Of a stretch of DNA of 64,000 bases, positions 42,009 through 50,945 are shown in pieces. Under the pieces are notes generated by a model, which saw only the letters and a program-made list of their open reading frames with translations, was not told where the DNA came from and made no database searches. The stretch's first letter is position 1. Each line of letters opens with the position of its first letter. The position numbers were made by a program, and so were the translations under genes. The stretch lies in contig NZ_JBANDC010000004.1 in assembly GCF_038896935.1 (NCBI RefSeq), positions 62,001 through 126,000 of the forward strand, read 5' to 3'. The stretch comes from Collimonas rhizosphaerae. Lineage in GTDB: Bacteria > Pseudomonadota > Gammaproteobacteria > Burkholderiales > Burkholderiaceae_D.

Positions 42009-43097
42009 ATGAATGACCGCGCCTGGATCGCAAGCCGCAAAGGATTATTTTCACTGCAAAAGCAAGATGGCCGCTGGGCCCTGGGCCCAATTGCCTTTCT
42101 CGGCGAGCCGGTTTCCATGGTGCTGGCGGACCCGCGCGACGGCGCACTCTACGCCGCGCTGAACCTTGGCCATTTCGGTGTAAAGCTGCATCGCAAGGAT
42201 GCCGGGGCGGAGCACTGGACTGAAATTGCCGCGCCGGCTTATCCCCTCAAGCCCGAAGACGCAAGCGATCCGGTCGACTGGAGCGTGAAATTCATCTGGT
42301 CGCTCGCTTGCGGCGGCGCCGACCAGCCCGGCGCCATCTGGGCCGGCACCTTGCCGGGCGGCTTGTTCCGTTCCAGCGACCGCGGCGAATCGTGGGCACT
42401 CGTAAGTTCCCTGTGGGATGCGCCCGAGCGCAGGGAATGGTTCGGCGGCGGCTACGACGTTCCGGGAATTCACAGCATTTGCGTCGACCCGCGCGACAGC
42501 CGCCATGTCCTGGTCGGCATTTCCTGCGGCGGCGCCTGGGTTACACATGACGGCGGCGACAACTGGCGCTTGAGCGCAAAAGGCATGAGCGCCAGCTACA
42601 TGCCGCCGGAGCGCGTCGACGATCAGAATATTCAAGATCCGCATCGGATTGCAGGAGCCAGGGATACCCCCGATCAGCTTTGGTGCCAGCATCACAATGG
42701 CATCTGGCGCTCCAGCAACTTTGGCGCAGACTGGCAGGAAGTCAGCACCGCGCCTTTGTCGAATTTCGGTTTCGCCGTGGCCGTGCATCCAGGCGACGGC
42801 AATACCGCCTGGTTTGCCCCGGCCCAGGCTGACCAGACACGCATCCCGTCGGATGCCGCCCTGGCGGTCACACGCACCACCGACGGTGGCAAGTCCTTCA
42901 CCGCCTTGCGCAACGGCCTGCCGCAGCAGCACTGCTACGACCTGATCTATCGCCATGGCCTGGCTGTGGCGGATGACGGACGCACCCTGCTGATGGCCTC
43001 GACTACCGGCAACGTCTGGCTGTCGGAAAACAGCGGCGACAGCTGGCAGACCATTTCCAACTCCATGCCGCCGGTTTATTCGGTGTGTTTCGGCTAA
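42009..43097 (+). CDS. BNR/WD40-like beta-propeller protein (sialidase-fold)
   Basis: A 362-residue beta-propeller protein without signal peptide. It has repeated Asp-box-like turns (SSDRGESW, THDGGDNW, TTDGGKSF, SENSGDSW) spaced through the chain, as in BNR-repeat and VPS10-type propellers. GGAGG lies 6 bases before its ATG and overlaps the last codons of the MoaD-like gene. No glycosidase catalytic set (Arg triad, Tyr, Asp) is evident, so a binding or scaffold role is more likely than sialidase. Function unknown; the fixed pairing with a MoaD-like protein is the main clue. Confidence 0.75.
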   Translation: MNDRAWIASRKGLFSLQKQDGRWALGPIAFLGEPVSMVLADPRDGALYAALNLGHFGVKLHRKDAGAEHWTEIAAPAYPLKPEDASDPVDWSVKFIWSLACGGADQPGAIWAGTLPGGLFRSSDRGESWALVSSLWDAPERREWFGGGYDVPGIHSICVDPRDSRHVLVGISCGGAWVTHDGGDNWRLSAKGMSASYMPPERVDDQNIQDPHRIAGARDTPDQLWCQHHNGIWRSSNFGADWQEVSTAPLSNFGFAVAVHPGDGNTAWFAPAQADQTRIPSDAALAVTRTTDGGKSFTALRNGLPQQHCYDLIYRHGLAVADDGRTLLMASTTGNVWLSENSGDSWQTISNSMPPVYSVCFG

Positions 43098-43172
43098 TCA
43101 GGTCTGCTATTTCTTTCGACGTAATGCGTAGGCAAGATGTGCCCACTCACCGTCTTTCTTATTTATGCGGCT

Positions 43173-43203
43173 TCGATATCAACATAACAACAAAACATAT
43201 CGA
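43173..43203. repeat. 7-bp inverted repeat upstream of the symporter gene
   Basis: TCGATAT (43173-43179) and ATATCGA (43197-43203) flank an A/C-rich 17-base spacer, about 140 bases before the symporter start. The 242-base leader also contains CCCGA-N5-TCGGG near 43240. Possible regulator site or leader structure; no promoter hexamers stand out. Confidence 0.35.
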
Positions 43204-43339
43204 TAGAGCAAAAAAATATTGGACGCACGTGCGGCCAGCCCCGATACTCTCGGGTCATCCGGTTTACGCGCCTTCTCGGGCTTGCCACGCTCTTGCCTCC
43301 GCTTTACGGCAAGACACATACTTATTCCCTGATCACTCT

Positions 43340-44617
43340 ATGAACATTTTTTCTTTCTGGTTCCGCATCCCCTTTTGGCAACGTGTACTGGGCGGCTTCG
43401 TACTTGGCGCACTGGCCGGCTGGCTGGTTGGCGCCCCTGCCGAAACCTGGTTCGGCCCGCTCGGCAAGCTGTATGTCACGCTGATCAAGATGATCGCCGT
43501 GCCGCTGGTTTTCTTTGCCGTCACCAACAGCATTTCAAGCCTGCATGGCATGAAGAGCGTCGCGGCACTGGGCGGCAAGACCTTCCTCTGGTTCGCCATC
43601 ACCGCGGTGCTGGCGGTCGGCGTCGGCCTGCTGGTCGCCAATTTCACCAATCCCGGCCAGAACCTGGGCCAGCTCGCGATTGCCGCCGACTACACCGTGC
43701 GTGAAGTGCCGACGCCGATCCAGGTGCTGCTCGACGTGGTGCCGTCGAACCCGTTCAAGGCGCTGACCGAAGGCAAGATCCTGCAAGTGATTTTCTTCGC
43801 CGCGCTGCTCGGCATGGCGCTGGTCAAGCTGGGCGACAAGGTCAAGCAAGTGCGCGAATTGATGGGCGAAGCCAGCAGCGCCATGATCCAGATCACCCGT
43901 TTTGTATTGGAAATGACGCCGCTCGGCACCTTCGGCCTGATCGCCGCGCTGGTCGGCTCCTACGGTTTCGAACGCCTGCTGCCGCTGGGGAACTTCGTCT
44001 TCACCTTGTACATCGCCTGCGCGCTGCACATCGTGGTGGTGTACGGCGGCCTGCTGCTCACGCACCGCCTCAACCCGATCCGCTTTTTCCGCGGCGCCTT
44101 CCCGGCCATGCAGGTAGCCTTCACCAGCTCATCGAGTTTTGCTTCCATGCCTATCGCCCTGCGCAGCGTGGTGCATAACCTCGGCGTGAAACAGGAATAT
44201 GCCGCGTTCGCAGTGCCGCTCGGCGCCAGCATCAAGATGGACGGCTGCGGCGCCATCTACCCGGCGATCGCGTCGATTTTCGTGGCCCAGTATTTCGGCC
44301 TGCACCTGGACCTGTCGCAGTATTTCATCATCATGCTGGCTTCGGTGCTCGGTTCGTTCGGCACCGCCGGCGTACCCGGCACCGCAATCGTGATGGTGAC
44401 GCTGGTGCTGAGTTCGGCCGGCCTGCCGCTGGAAGGCATCGGCTACCTGGTCGCCATCGACCGCATCCTCGACATGATGCGCACCATGACCAACGTTACC
44501 GGACAGATGCTGGTGCCGGTGCTGGTGGCGAAGGAAGAAGGCTTGCTGGACCTGGAAATCTACAATGCGGCCAACAGCGATGTCGGCCTTGACCAGAACA
44601 GCAACGCGGCTGCCTGA
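43340..44617 (+). CDS. Dicarboxylate/amino acid:cation symporter (DAACS, GltP/DctA type)
   Basis: A 425-residue inner-membrane symporter for dicarboxylates or Glu/Asp. Signatures are KMIAVPLVFFAVTNSI, the serine-rich re-entrant loop AFTSSSSFASMP, PLGASIKMDGCGAIYP and GTAGVPGTAIVM. The start MNIFSFWF at 43340 places the first membrane segment correctly; 85 codons of open frame upstream are leader. A dctA versus gltP assignment is not possible by eye. Confidence 0.88.
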   Translation: MNIFSFWFRIPFWQRVLGGFVLGALAGWLVGAPAETWFGPLGKLYVTLIKMIAVPLVFFAVTNSISSLHGMKSVAALGGKTFLWFAITAVLAVGVGLLVANFTNPGQNLGQLAIAADYTVREVPTPIQVLLDVVPSNPFKALTEGKILQVIFFAALLGMALVKLGDKVKQVRELMGEASSAMIQITRFVLEMTPLGTFGLIAALVGSYGFERLLPLGNFVFTLYIACALHIVVVYGGLLLTHRLNPIRFFRGAFPAMQVAFTSSSSFASMPIALRSVVHNLGVKQEYAAFAVPLGASIKMDGCGAIYPAIASIFVAQYFGLHLDLSQYFIIMLASVLGSFGTAGVPGTAIVMVTLVLSSAGLPLEGIGYLVAIDRILDMMRTMTNVTGQMLVPVLVAKEEGLLDLEIYNAANSDVGLDQNSNAAA

Positions 44618-44648
44618 TCCTGCGCCGGGCGGGCAGGCTCTGTTTTCC

Positions 44649-45152
44649 TTAAGGCTCGCCTTCCCAGTAATCCAGGTCATTCGATTTGCGCTGGATCACG
44701 TCGAAAACCCTTTCACCTCCGGCCTCGGCCATCGCCAGGAACTTGCCGGAATCGGGATATTCGCAGACCTCGGGCTGCTCCTTGGTGCTGATTGAAAGAT
44801 ACTTCAGCGGCTGGTCTGAAGTATTCACAAGCTGGTGCGGATATTCCGGGCCGGGCGGAATGAAGATCACATCGCCGCTGCGCAGCGGCAGCATTTCCCC
44901 CGCCACCCGCAGCGTGCCGCTGCCCTCCAGGATGATAAACATCTCTTCCTGCGCGTAATGAAAATGATACGGGCAGGATATCTTGCCGGGGGCGACGATA
45001 TCCACGCTGGCGCCCAGCTTGCGGGCCGCGCTGCCGGTGGCCAGGCGCGCGCACAGCGTGTCGTACATAGGTTCGCGCACCTGATGCTCCAGCGGCACGT
45101 CATTGAAGTTGCGGATCAGCCGGCGGCTCAAACTCTCTGCGTTTTCACTCAT
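44649..45152 (-). CDS. Cupin-domain protein
   Basis: A 167-residue single-domain cupin. Motif 1 is CPYHFHYAQEEMFIILEG (His-x-His and Glu ligands), and motif 2 is GDVIFIPPGPEYPHQLVN. Mn- or Fe-binding cupins include dioxygenases, isomerases and small-molecule sensors; no specific function is readable. It stands alone, convergent with the symporter. Confidence 0.82.
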   Translation of the reverse strand: MSENAESLSRRLIRNFNDVPLEHQVREPMYDTLCARLATGSAARKLGASVDIVAPGKISCPYHFHYAQEEMFIILEGSGTLRVAGEMLPLRSGDVIFIPPGPEYPHQLVNTSDQPLKYLSISTKEQPEVCEYPDSGKFLAMAEAGGERVFDVIQRKSNDLDYWEGEP

Positions 45153-45437
45153 TTTTTCTCCGTTATGGCGGCGTCATGAACTGCGCTTTGCGCCTGCCCA
45201 GCAGAATACACGCAACTACGTTCCGCCGTAATTCCTCCCTGGTTTCCCCATGCACCGTTGCAGACAATCACCCGGCAAAAATGGTGCAAAGCCGCATTTC
45301 CAAGCCATCCGCGCACCAGTTGCGCGCATATCCGATGGCACAAAATACACACCTCAAAAAAGAAAATAAATTTCCTTTACTTGCGATGAAAATGAAAATA
45401 TATTTACACAAATTATAAAAATCAATCCAAGGGGCAG
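45153..45437. promoter_or_regulatory. 285-base divergent region; promoter and operator of the rpiR-gsi operon
   Basis: No gene is seen. The half nearest the cupin gene is GC-rich. From 45340 the region becomes AT-rich and holds a good promoter for the plus strand: TTTACT at 45376-45381, a 17-base spacer, and TATATT at 45399-45404. The operator is listed separately. Confidence 0.6.
45393..45408. promoter_or_regulatory. Candidate RpiR operator
   Basis: TGAAAATATATTTACA is a 16-base near-perfect palindrome (one mismatched pair, positions 3 and 14). It overlaps the -10 box of the promoter and lies 30 bases before the rpiR ATG, fitting autoregulation of rpiR and the peptide operon behind it. Confidence 0.55.
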
Positions 45438-46388
45438 ATGGTGCAACATTCCGCAATCACGGCATGGCAACGCGAAAGCGCGGTCGCAGCGCGCATAGGC
45501 AAAGCCTATCCAGAACTGTCGAAAGCACACCGCAAGGCCGCCGATTATGTACTGGCGAACGTGTTCCATACCGCCACCATGACCATCGACGAACTGGCGG
45601 ACGCAGTCGGCGTTTCGCTGGCGACGGCCAACCGTTTCGCCCATGCCTTGGGCTTCGACGGCTACCCCGCATTCCGCGCGGCGCTGGTGCTGGATTTCGC
45701 CTCGTCGCTGGCGCCGGTGGAAAAGCTGCGCGACCAGGTGCTGCGCCCCGCCAGCAGCGCCGAAATCATGGCTGCCGCACTGAGGGCCGACATGCAAAAC
45801 CTGGAAGCTACCCAGCGCGCCTTGTCGCCGGCGCATTGCGACCGGGCCGTCAGCATGATTATCAACGCTGACCGCATCTTCATCCTCGGCTTCGGCGCCA
45901 GCGCCTTTTTGGCCGGCATCATGGCGCATGCGCTGGAGCCGTATTGCCGCACGGTGCTGTCGGTGGCGGGCCCTGGCGGCCCTTCGCAGGCTGCGCGCCA
46001 ATTCTTCAAGCTGGACCAGCGCGACCTGGTGATCGCCCTCGCCTTCCCGCGCTACGTCACCGATACCGTGACACTGGCCGGCCGCGCCAAGGAGCGCACG
46101 GCGCCGGTGCTGGCGCTCACCGATGCGCCGACTTCGCCGCTGGTGCCGCTGGCTGACGTCACGCTGTACGCACAGACCGAGCGGCTGCTGTCGCCGACTT
46201 CGGATGCGGCCGCGCTGGCCCTGATCCAGGCGGTATGCGATGCCGTCGCCCACCGCGCCAACCGTTCGGTGCATGCCGCCTCGAAGATGACTGAAGCCGT
46301 GCTGCCCTGGCTGCATCATCCGGATGGCCGCACACCCGACAAGGCTGGCAAACCCGTTTCCAAAAAATCCGCAGCGAAAGCGAAATAA
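45438..46388 (+). CDS. MurR/RpiR-family regulator
   Basis: A 316-residue regulator with an N-terminal HTH_6 domain (residues 1-80: TMTIDELADAVGVSLATANRFAHALGF) and a C-terminal SIS domain (ILGFGASAFLAGIM..ALAFPRY). SIS domains in this family usually bind phosphosugars or amino sugars. It is first gene before the isoaspartyl peptidase (1-base gap), so it probably controls the whole peptide operon through the palindrome at 45393-45408. The C-terminal 30 residues are basic and Lys-rich. Confidence 0.88.
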   Translation: MVQHSAITAWQRESAVAARIGKAYPELSKAHRKAADYVLANVFHTATMTIDELADAVGVSLATANRFAHALGFDGYPAFRAALVLDFASSLAPVEKLRDQVLRPASSAEIMAAALRADMQNLEATQRALSPAHCDRAVSMIINADRIFILGFGASAFLAGIMAHALEPYCRTVLSVAGPGGPSQAARQFFKLDQRDLVIALAFPRYVTDTVTLAGRAKERTAPVLALTDAPTSPLVPLADVTLYAQTERLLSPTSDAAALALIQAVCDAVAHRANRSVHAASKMTEAVLPWLHHPDGRTPDKAGKPVSKKSAAKAK

Positions 46389-46389
46389 C

Positions 46390-47376
46390 GTGAACAACAG
46401 TACGACCATTCCCGGCGACATCGCCACCATCGCCATCCACGGCGGCGCCGGCACCATCTTGCGCAGCGCCATGAACACCTCGCAGGAACAGGCATACCAC
46501 GACGCCCTGGCGGAAATCCTCGGCGCCGGCCAGAAGATCCTGGCCGCAGGCGGCAGCGCGCTGGACGCCGTCGCCTGCGCCGTCAGCATGCTGGAAGACT
46601 GTCCGCTGTTCAACGCCGGCAAAGGCGCGGTCTACACCCATGCCGGCACCCACGAACTGGATGCGGCGATCATGGACGGCGCCACGCTGGATGCCGGCGC
46701 CATCGCCAACGTCGGCCACGTGCGCAATCCGATACTGGGCGCGCGTGCGGTGATGGAACACAGCGAACACATCCTGCTGGTCGGCGCCGGCGCGGAAGCT
46801 TTCGTCGCCCAGCACGGCGTGGAACTGGTGGAGCCGGACTACTTCCATACCGAAGCCCGCCACGCCCAATGGCTGCGCGCGCGCGACCAGGAAGGTATGC
46901 TGCTGCTCGACCACGACGCTACCAGCAAGGCGGCCGAAATCGCCCCCATCGATCCTGACAACAAGTTCGGCACGGTGGGCGCCGTTGCGGTCGACATGCA
47001 CGGCAACCTGGCGGCGGCCACTTCGACCGGCGGCATCACCAACAAGCGCGTCGGCCGGGTCGGCGACTCGCCCCTGGTCGGCGCCGGCTGCTACGCCAAC
47101 AACCGCACCGTGGCGGTTTCCGCCACCGGCACCGGCGAAGCATTCATGCGCACGGTAGCGGCCTACGATATTTCGGCGCGCATGGAATATGCCGGGCAAT
47201 CCCTGGCGGACGCCGCCGAACAGGTGGTGATGGACCTGCTGCCGCGGTATAAAGGCCGTGGCGGCCTGATCGCCATCGACGCCCAAGGCAACCTGGCATT
47301 GCCGTTCAATACTGAAGGCATGTATCGCGGTTACGCCAAGGTCGGCATGGCGCCGGTAACGGCGATCTACAAATGA
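46390..47376 (+). CDS. iaaA: Isoaspartyl peptidase/L-asparaginase (type III Ntn hydrolase)
   Basis: A 328-residue threonine Ntn-hydrolase. The nucleophile is T195 in KFGTVGAVAVD, where autocleavage gives alpha and beta chains. AIHGGAGTI at the N-terminus and STGGITNKRVGRVGDSPLVGAGCYA (key GGxTNKxxGRxGDSPxxGAG) are conserved. The start is GTG at 46390. It cleaves beta-aspartyl dipeptides and asparagine. It lies 1 base after rpiR and overlaps gsiA by 4 bases. Confidence 0.9.
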   Translation: MNNSTTIPGDIATIAIHGGAGTILRSAMNTSQEQAYHDALAEILGAGQKILAAGGSALDAVACAVSMLEDCPLFNAGKGAVYTHAGTHELDAAIMDGATLDAGAIANVGHVRNPILGARAVMEHSEHILLVGAGAEAFVAQHGVELVEPDYFHTEARHAQWLRARDQEGMLLLDHDATSKAAEIAPIDPDNKFGTVGAVAVDMHGNLAAATSTGGITNKRVGRVGDSPLVGAGCYANNRTVAVSATGTGEAFMRTVAAYDISARMEYAGQSLADAAEQVVMDLLPRYKGRGGLIAIDAQGNLALPFNTEGMYRGYAKVGMAPVTAIYK

Positions 47377-49265
47377 CGCAGCCAACCACAGGAAGCAATT
47401 CCATGAACAGACAAATCGGCCGCCGGGTGCTGACGGTGGAACAAATGAGCGTCGGCTTCACCACTTCCGAACGCAAGGTGGAAGCGGTGCGCAACCTGTC
47501 CTTCCATATCGACGCCGGTGAAACGCTGGCCATCGTCGGCGAGTCGGGCTCGGGCAAGTCGGTGTCGTCGCAATCGGTCATGCGCCTGATCGACTACGGC
47601 GGCGGCCGCATCACCGGCGCCAAGATGAATTTCCAGCGGCGCGACGGCAGCACGGTAGACCTGGCCAGCGCCGACCAGAACACCATGCGCCACATCCGCG
47701 GCTCGGAAATCGCCATGATTTTCCAGGAGCCGATGACGTCGCTCAATCCGGTGTTCACGGTCGGCGAGCAGATCGCCGAATCGATACGCCTGCACCAGGG
47801 CAAGAGCATGGCTGCCGCGCGCGCCGAGGCTTTGCGCATGCTGGAAACGGTGCGCATCCCGGAAGCGCGGCGCATCCTGGACCGCCATCCGCACCAGCTG
47901 TCGGGCGGCATGCGGCAACGCGTGATGATCGCCATGGCCCTGTCTTGCAAGCCGTCGCTGCTGATCGCCGATGAGCCGACCACGGCGCTGGACGTGACGA
48001 TACAGGCGCAGATCCTGCAACTGATACGCGCGCTGCAGGATGAAATGCAGATGGCGGTGATCTTCATCACCCACGACATGGGCGTGGTGGCCGAGATCGC
48101 CGACCGGGTAGTGGTCATGTGCCGCGGCGAAAAAGTCGAAGAAAACAATGTGCATGCGATCTTTGAAGCGCCGCAGCATCCTTACACCCGCGCCCTGCTG
48201 GCGGCCGTGCCGCGCCTGGGTGCGATGCATGGCACCGACCTGCCGCAGCGGATCGCCATCGCCGGCGCAACAATCACTCCTGAAATGGAAGCGGAAGCCA
48301 AGCTGGTGCGCAGCATTCCAGGTTCAGATCCGCAGCAGCAGCCCCTGCTGAAAGTGCGCAACCTGACCACCCGCTTCGACGTCAAAAGCGGCATCTTCAG
48401 CCGCGTCAAGCAACGCGTGCATGCGGTGGAGCAGATCAGCTTCGACCTGTATCCGGGCGAAACGCTGGCGCTGGTGGGCGAATCCGGCTGCGGCAAATCG
48501 ACCACCGGCCGCTCGCTGCTGCGGCTGGTCGACATCACCAGCGGCAGCGTCGAGTTCGGCGGGCGCGACCTGGCCAAGCTGCCGCGCTCGGAACTGCGTT
48601 CGCTGCGGCGCGAAATCCAGTTCATTTTCCAGGACCCGTTCGCCTCGCTCGATCCGCGCCTGACAGTCGGCTATTCCATCATGGAGCCGCTGCTAGTGCA
48701 CGGCCTGGCTGAAGGCGCGCAAGAAAAAGTCGCGGCGCTGCTGGAACGGGTCGGCTTGCTGCCGGAGCATGCGCAGCGTTATCCGCATGAATTTTCCGGC
48801 GGCCAGCGCCAGCGCATCTGCATCGCCCGCGCACTGGCGCTGAACCCGAAGATCGTGATCGCCGATGAATCGGTGTCAGCGCTGGACGTTTCGATCCAGG
48901 CCCAGATCGTCAACCTGCTGCTCGACCTGCAGGGTGAACTGGGGATTTCCTTCATTTTCATTTCGCACGACATGGCCGTGGTGGAGCGCATCAGCCATCG
49001 GGTTGCGGTCATGTACCTGGGGCAGATCGTCGAGATCGGCCCGCGCCGCGCGATCTTTGAAAACCCCCAGCATCCGTACACCAAGAAACTGATGGCGGCG
49101 GTGCCGGTCGCCGATCCGAACCAGCGTCATCGCCTGCGCGAGATGCTGCCGGAAGAAATTCCCAGCCCGATCCGCAATGTCGGCGATTTGCCGCTGGTCG
49201 AGCCGCTGAAACAGGTGGGACCGGGACACTTTGTTGCGACCCACCGGATTTCAGCTGCTTTTTAA
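47373..49265 (+). CDS. gsiA: Dipeptide/glutathione-type ABC transporter, dual ATPase
   Basis: A 630-residue fusion of two ABC ATPase domains. Walker A sequences are GESGSGKS (residues 56-63) and GESGCGKS (about 368), signature motifs LSGGMRQR and FSGGQRQR, and Walker B LLIADEPT and IVIADESV. The C-terminal oligopeptide-binding extension follows each domain. The GsiA/DdpF architecture energises the gsiC/gsiD permeases. Its ATG overlaps the iaaA stop. Confidence 0.9.
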   Translation: MTQPTTGSNSMNRQIGRRVLTVEQMSVGFTTSERKVEAVRNLSFHIDAGETLAIVGESGSGKSVSSQSVMRLIDYGGGRITGAKMNFQRRDGSTVDLASADQNTMRHIRGSEIAMIFQEPMTSLNPVFTVGEQIAESIRLHQGKSMAAARAEALRMLETVRIPEARRILDRHPHQLSGGMRQRVMIAMALSCKPSLLIADEPTTALDVTIQAQILQLIRALQDEMQMAVIFITHDMGVVAEIADRVVVMCRGEKVEENNVHAIFEAPQHPYTRALLAAVPRLGAMHGTDLPQRIAIAGATITPEMEAEAKLVRSIPGSDPQQQPLLKVRNLTTRFDVKSGIFSRVKQRVHAVEQISFDLYPGETLALVGESGCGKSTTGRSLLRLVDITSGSVEFGGRDLAKLPRSELRSLRREIQFIFQDPFASLDPRLTVGYSIMEPLLVHGLAEGAQEKVAALLERVGLLPEHAQRYPHEFSGGQRQRICIARALALNPKIVIADESVSALDVSIQAQIVNLLLDLQGELGISFIFISHDMAVVERISHRVAVMYLGQIVEIGPRRAIFENPQHPYTKKLMAAVPVADPNQRHRLREMLPEEIPSPIRNVGDLPLVEPLKQVGPGHFVATHRISAAF

Positions 49266-49288
49266 CCGCTTAACCGTTGTTGTCTGCC

Positions 49289-49318
49289 TTATCTGCTTGT
49301 TTATCTGTTTGTTTATCT
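49289..49318 (+). repeat. 12-bp tandem repeat before gsiB
   Basis: TTATCTGCTTGT, TTATCTGTTTGT and a partial TTATCT repeat head to tail in the 84-base gsiA-gsiB gap. The transcript here would be U-rich and unstructured, ending 32 bases before the gsiB start (ribosome site GGGGAG). Confidence 0.6.
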
Positions 49319-49349
49319 TCGATGACTTTTTGACCCAGGGGAGTAGCAC

Positions 49350-50903
49350 ATGCGCACTAATCGACATTTCGGAAAACTGCTGGCCGGCACCGCCGTTGCA
49401 TTGACCGCCCAGTTTGCCGCCGGCCACGCTTTTGCCGCCAAGGACGTCACGCTGGCGGTCGACTCGACCTTCACCACGCTGGATCCGTACGACAGCAACG
49501 ACACGCTGTCGCAGGCGGCGATCAAGTCGTTCTACCAAGGCTTGTTCGGTTTCGACAAGGACCTGAAGGTGGTCAACGTGCTGGCCGACGGTTACGAAGT
49601 CAGCAAGGACGGCCTGGTCTACACCATCCGCCTGCGCAAGGGCGTCAAGTTCCAGGACGGCACCGACTTCAAGGCGGATGCGGTCAAGATCTGCCTGGAA
49701 CGGGTCATCAACCCGGAAAACAAGCTCAAGCGCTTCAACCTGTTCAACCGCATTTCCAAGGTCGACATCGTCAACGACTATGAAGTCAAGATCACGCTGA
49801 AAGAGCCGTTCTCGCCGTTCATCAATACCTTGGCGCACTCTTCCGCCGCGATGATTTCGCCGGCCGCACTGAAACAGTACGGCAACAAGGACATCGGTTT
49901 TCACCCAGTCGGCACCGGTCCGTTCAAGTTCGTGGAATGGAAACAGACCGACTACATGAAGGTCACCAAATTCGACGGCTACTGGAAAAAGGGCTATCCA
50001 AAGATCGACAGCATCACCTGGAAGCCGGTGATCGACAACAATACCCGCAGCGCCGTGATGCAGACAGGCGAAGCGCAATTCGCCTTCCGTATCCCTTTCG
50101 AACAAGCCGAGCTGCTGAAAAGCAAGCCAAATCTGGACCTGATCTCCTCGCCGTCGATCGTGCAACGCTACATTTCGATGAATACGCTGCAAAAGCCTTT
50201 CGACAATCCGAAAGTACGGCAGGCGATCAACTATGCGATCAACAAGGAAGCACTCGTCAAAGTAGCCTTCAGCGGCTACGCAACGCCACAGGATGGCGTG
50301 CTGCCGCAAGGTGTCGACTATGCGTTGAAGACCGGGCCATGGCCATACGATCCCAAGAAGGCCAAGCAACTGCTGGCTGAAGCTGGTTATCCGAATGGTT
50401 TCGAAACCGAATTGTGGTCCGCCTACAATCACACTACCGCGCAAAAGATCATTCAGTTCGTGCAGCAGCAGCTGGCGCAGGTAGGCATCAAGGCCAAGGT
50501 CATGGCGCTGGAAGCCGGTGTGCGTGTAGAGAAAGTCGAAAGCGCACCGGTCCCTGCCAACGCGCCGGTGCGCATGTACTACACCGGCTGGTCGTCCTCA
50601 ACTGGCGAAGCAGACTGGGGCCTGCGTCCGTTGCTGGCGTCGGAATCGTTCCCGCCCAAGCTGTTCAACACAGCCTATTACAAGAGCGAAAAAGTCGACG
50701 CTGATATCGCCAAAGCCTTGACCACCACCGACCGCATGGAAAAGACCGCGCTCTATAAAGATGCGCAAACGGAAATCTGGAAAGATGCGCCGTGGGCTTT
50801 CCTAGTGACTGAAAAACTGCTGTATGTACGCAGCAAGAACCTGAAAGGCATCTATGTCATGCCTGACGGCTCCTTCAATTTCGATGAAATCGAATTGAAA
50901 TAA
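49350..50903 (+). CDS. gsiB: Periplasmic peptide-binding protein
   Basis: A 517-residue family-5 solute-binding protein. The signal peptide is residues 1-30 (AFAAKD cleavage region), and the SBP_bac_5 core includes VYTIRLRKGVKFQDGTDF and VGTGPFKF. It captures peptides or glutathione-like compounds in the periplasm and passes them to gsiC/gsiD. It is separated from gsiA by an 84-base leader with tandem repeats, so it may have its own translational control. Confidence 0.88.
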   Translation: MRTNRHFGKLLAGTAVALTAQFAAGHAFAAKDVTLAVDSTFTTLDPYDSNDTLSQAAIKSFYQGLFGFDKDLKVVNVLADGYEVSKDGLVYTIRLRKGVKFQDGTDFKADAVKICLERVINPENKLKRFNLFNRISKVDIVNDYEVKITLKEPFSPFINTLAHSSAAMISPAALKQYGNKDIGFHPVGTGPFKFVEWKQTDYMKVTKFDGYWKKGYPKIDSITWKPVIDNNTRSAVMQTGEAQFAFRIPFEQAELLKSKPNLDLISSPSIVQRYISMNTLQKPFDNPKVRQAINYAINKEALVKVAFSGYATPQDGVLPQGVDYALKTGPWPYDPKKAKQLLAEAGYPNGFETELWSAYNHTTAQKIIQFVQQQLAQVGIKAKVMALEAGVRVEKVESAPVPANAPVRMYYTGWSSSTGEADWGLRPLLASESFPPKLFNTAYYKSEKVDADIAKALTTTDRMEKTALYKDAQTEIWKDAPWAFLVTEKLLYVRSKNLKGIYVMPDGSFNFDEIELK

Positions 50904-50919
50904 GCGGCGCGCAAGCAAG

Positions 50920-50941
50920 ACACAAGCAATACACAAGCAAG
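50920..50941 (+). repeat. 11-bp tandem repeat after gsiB
   Basis: ACACAAGCAAT and ACACAAGCAAG are adjacent 11-base copies, with a partial copy (GCAAGCAAG) just before. They lie 17 bases after the gsiB stop and lead into the hairpin at 50946. Confidence 0.6.
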
Positions 50942-50945
50942 ATCA

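Noticed and set aside
45176..45418. 80-codon plus-strand frame upstream of rpiR
   Set aside because: Crosses the AT-rich promoter and operator region and has no ribosome site; composition changes abruptly mid-frame.
49289..50941. CRISPR-like repeats around gsiB
   Set aside because: The repeats are 11-12 bp, adjacent without spacers, and limited to two or three units.
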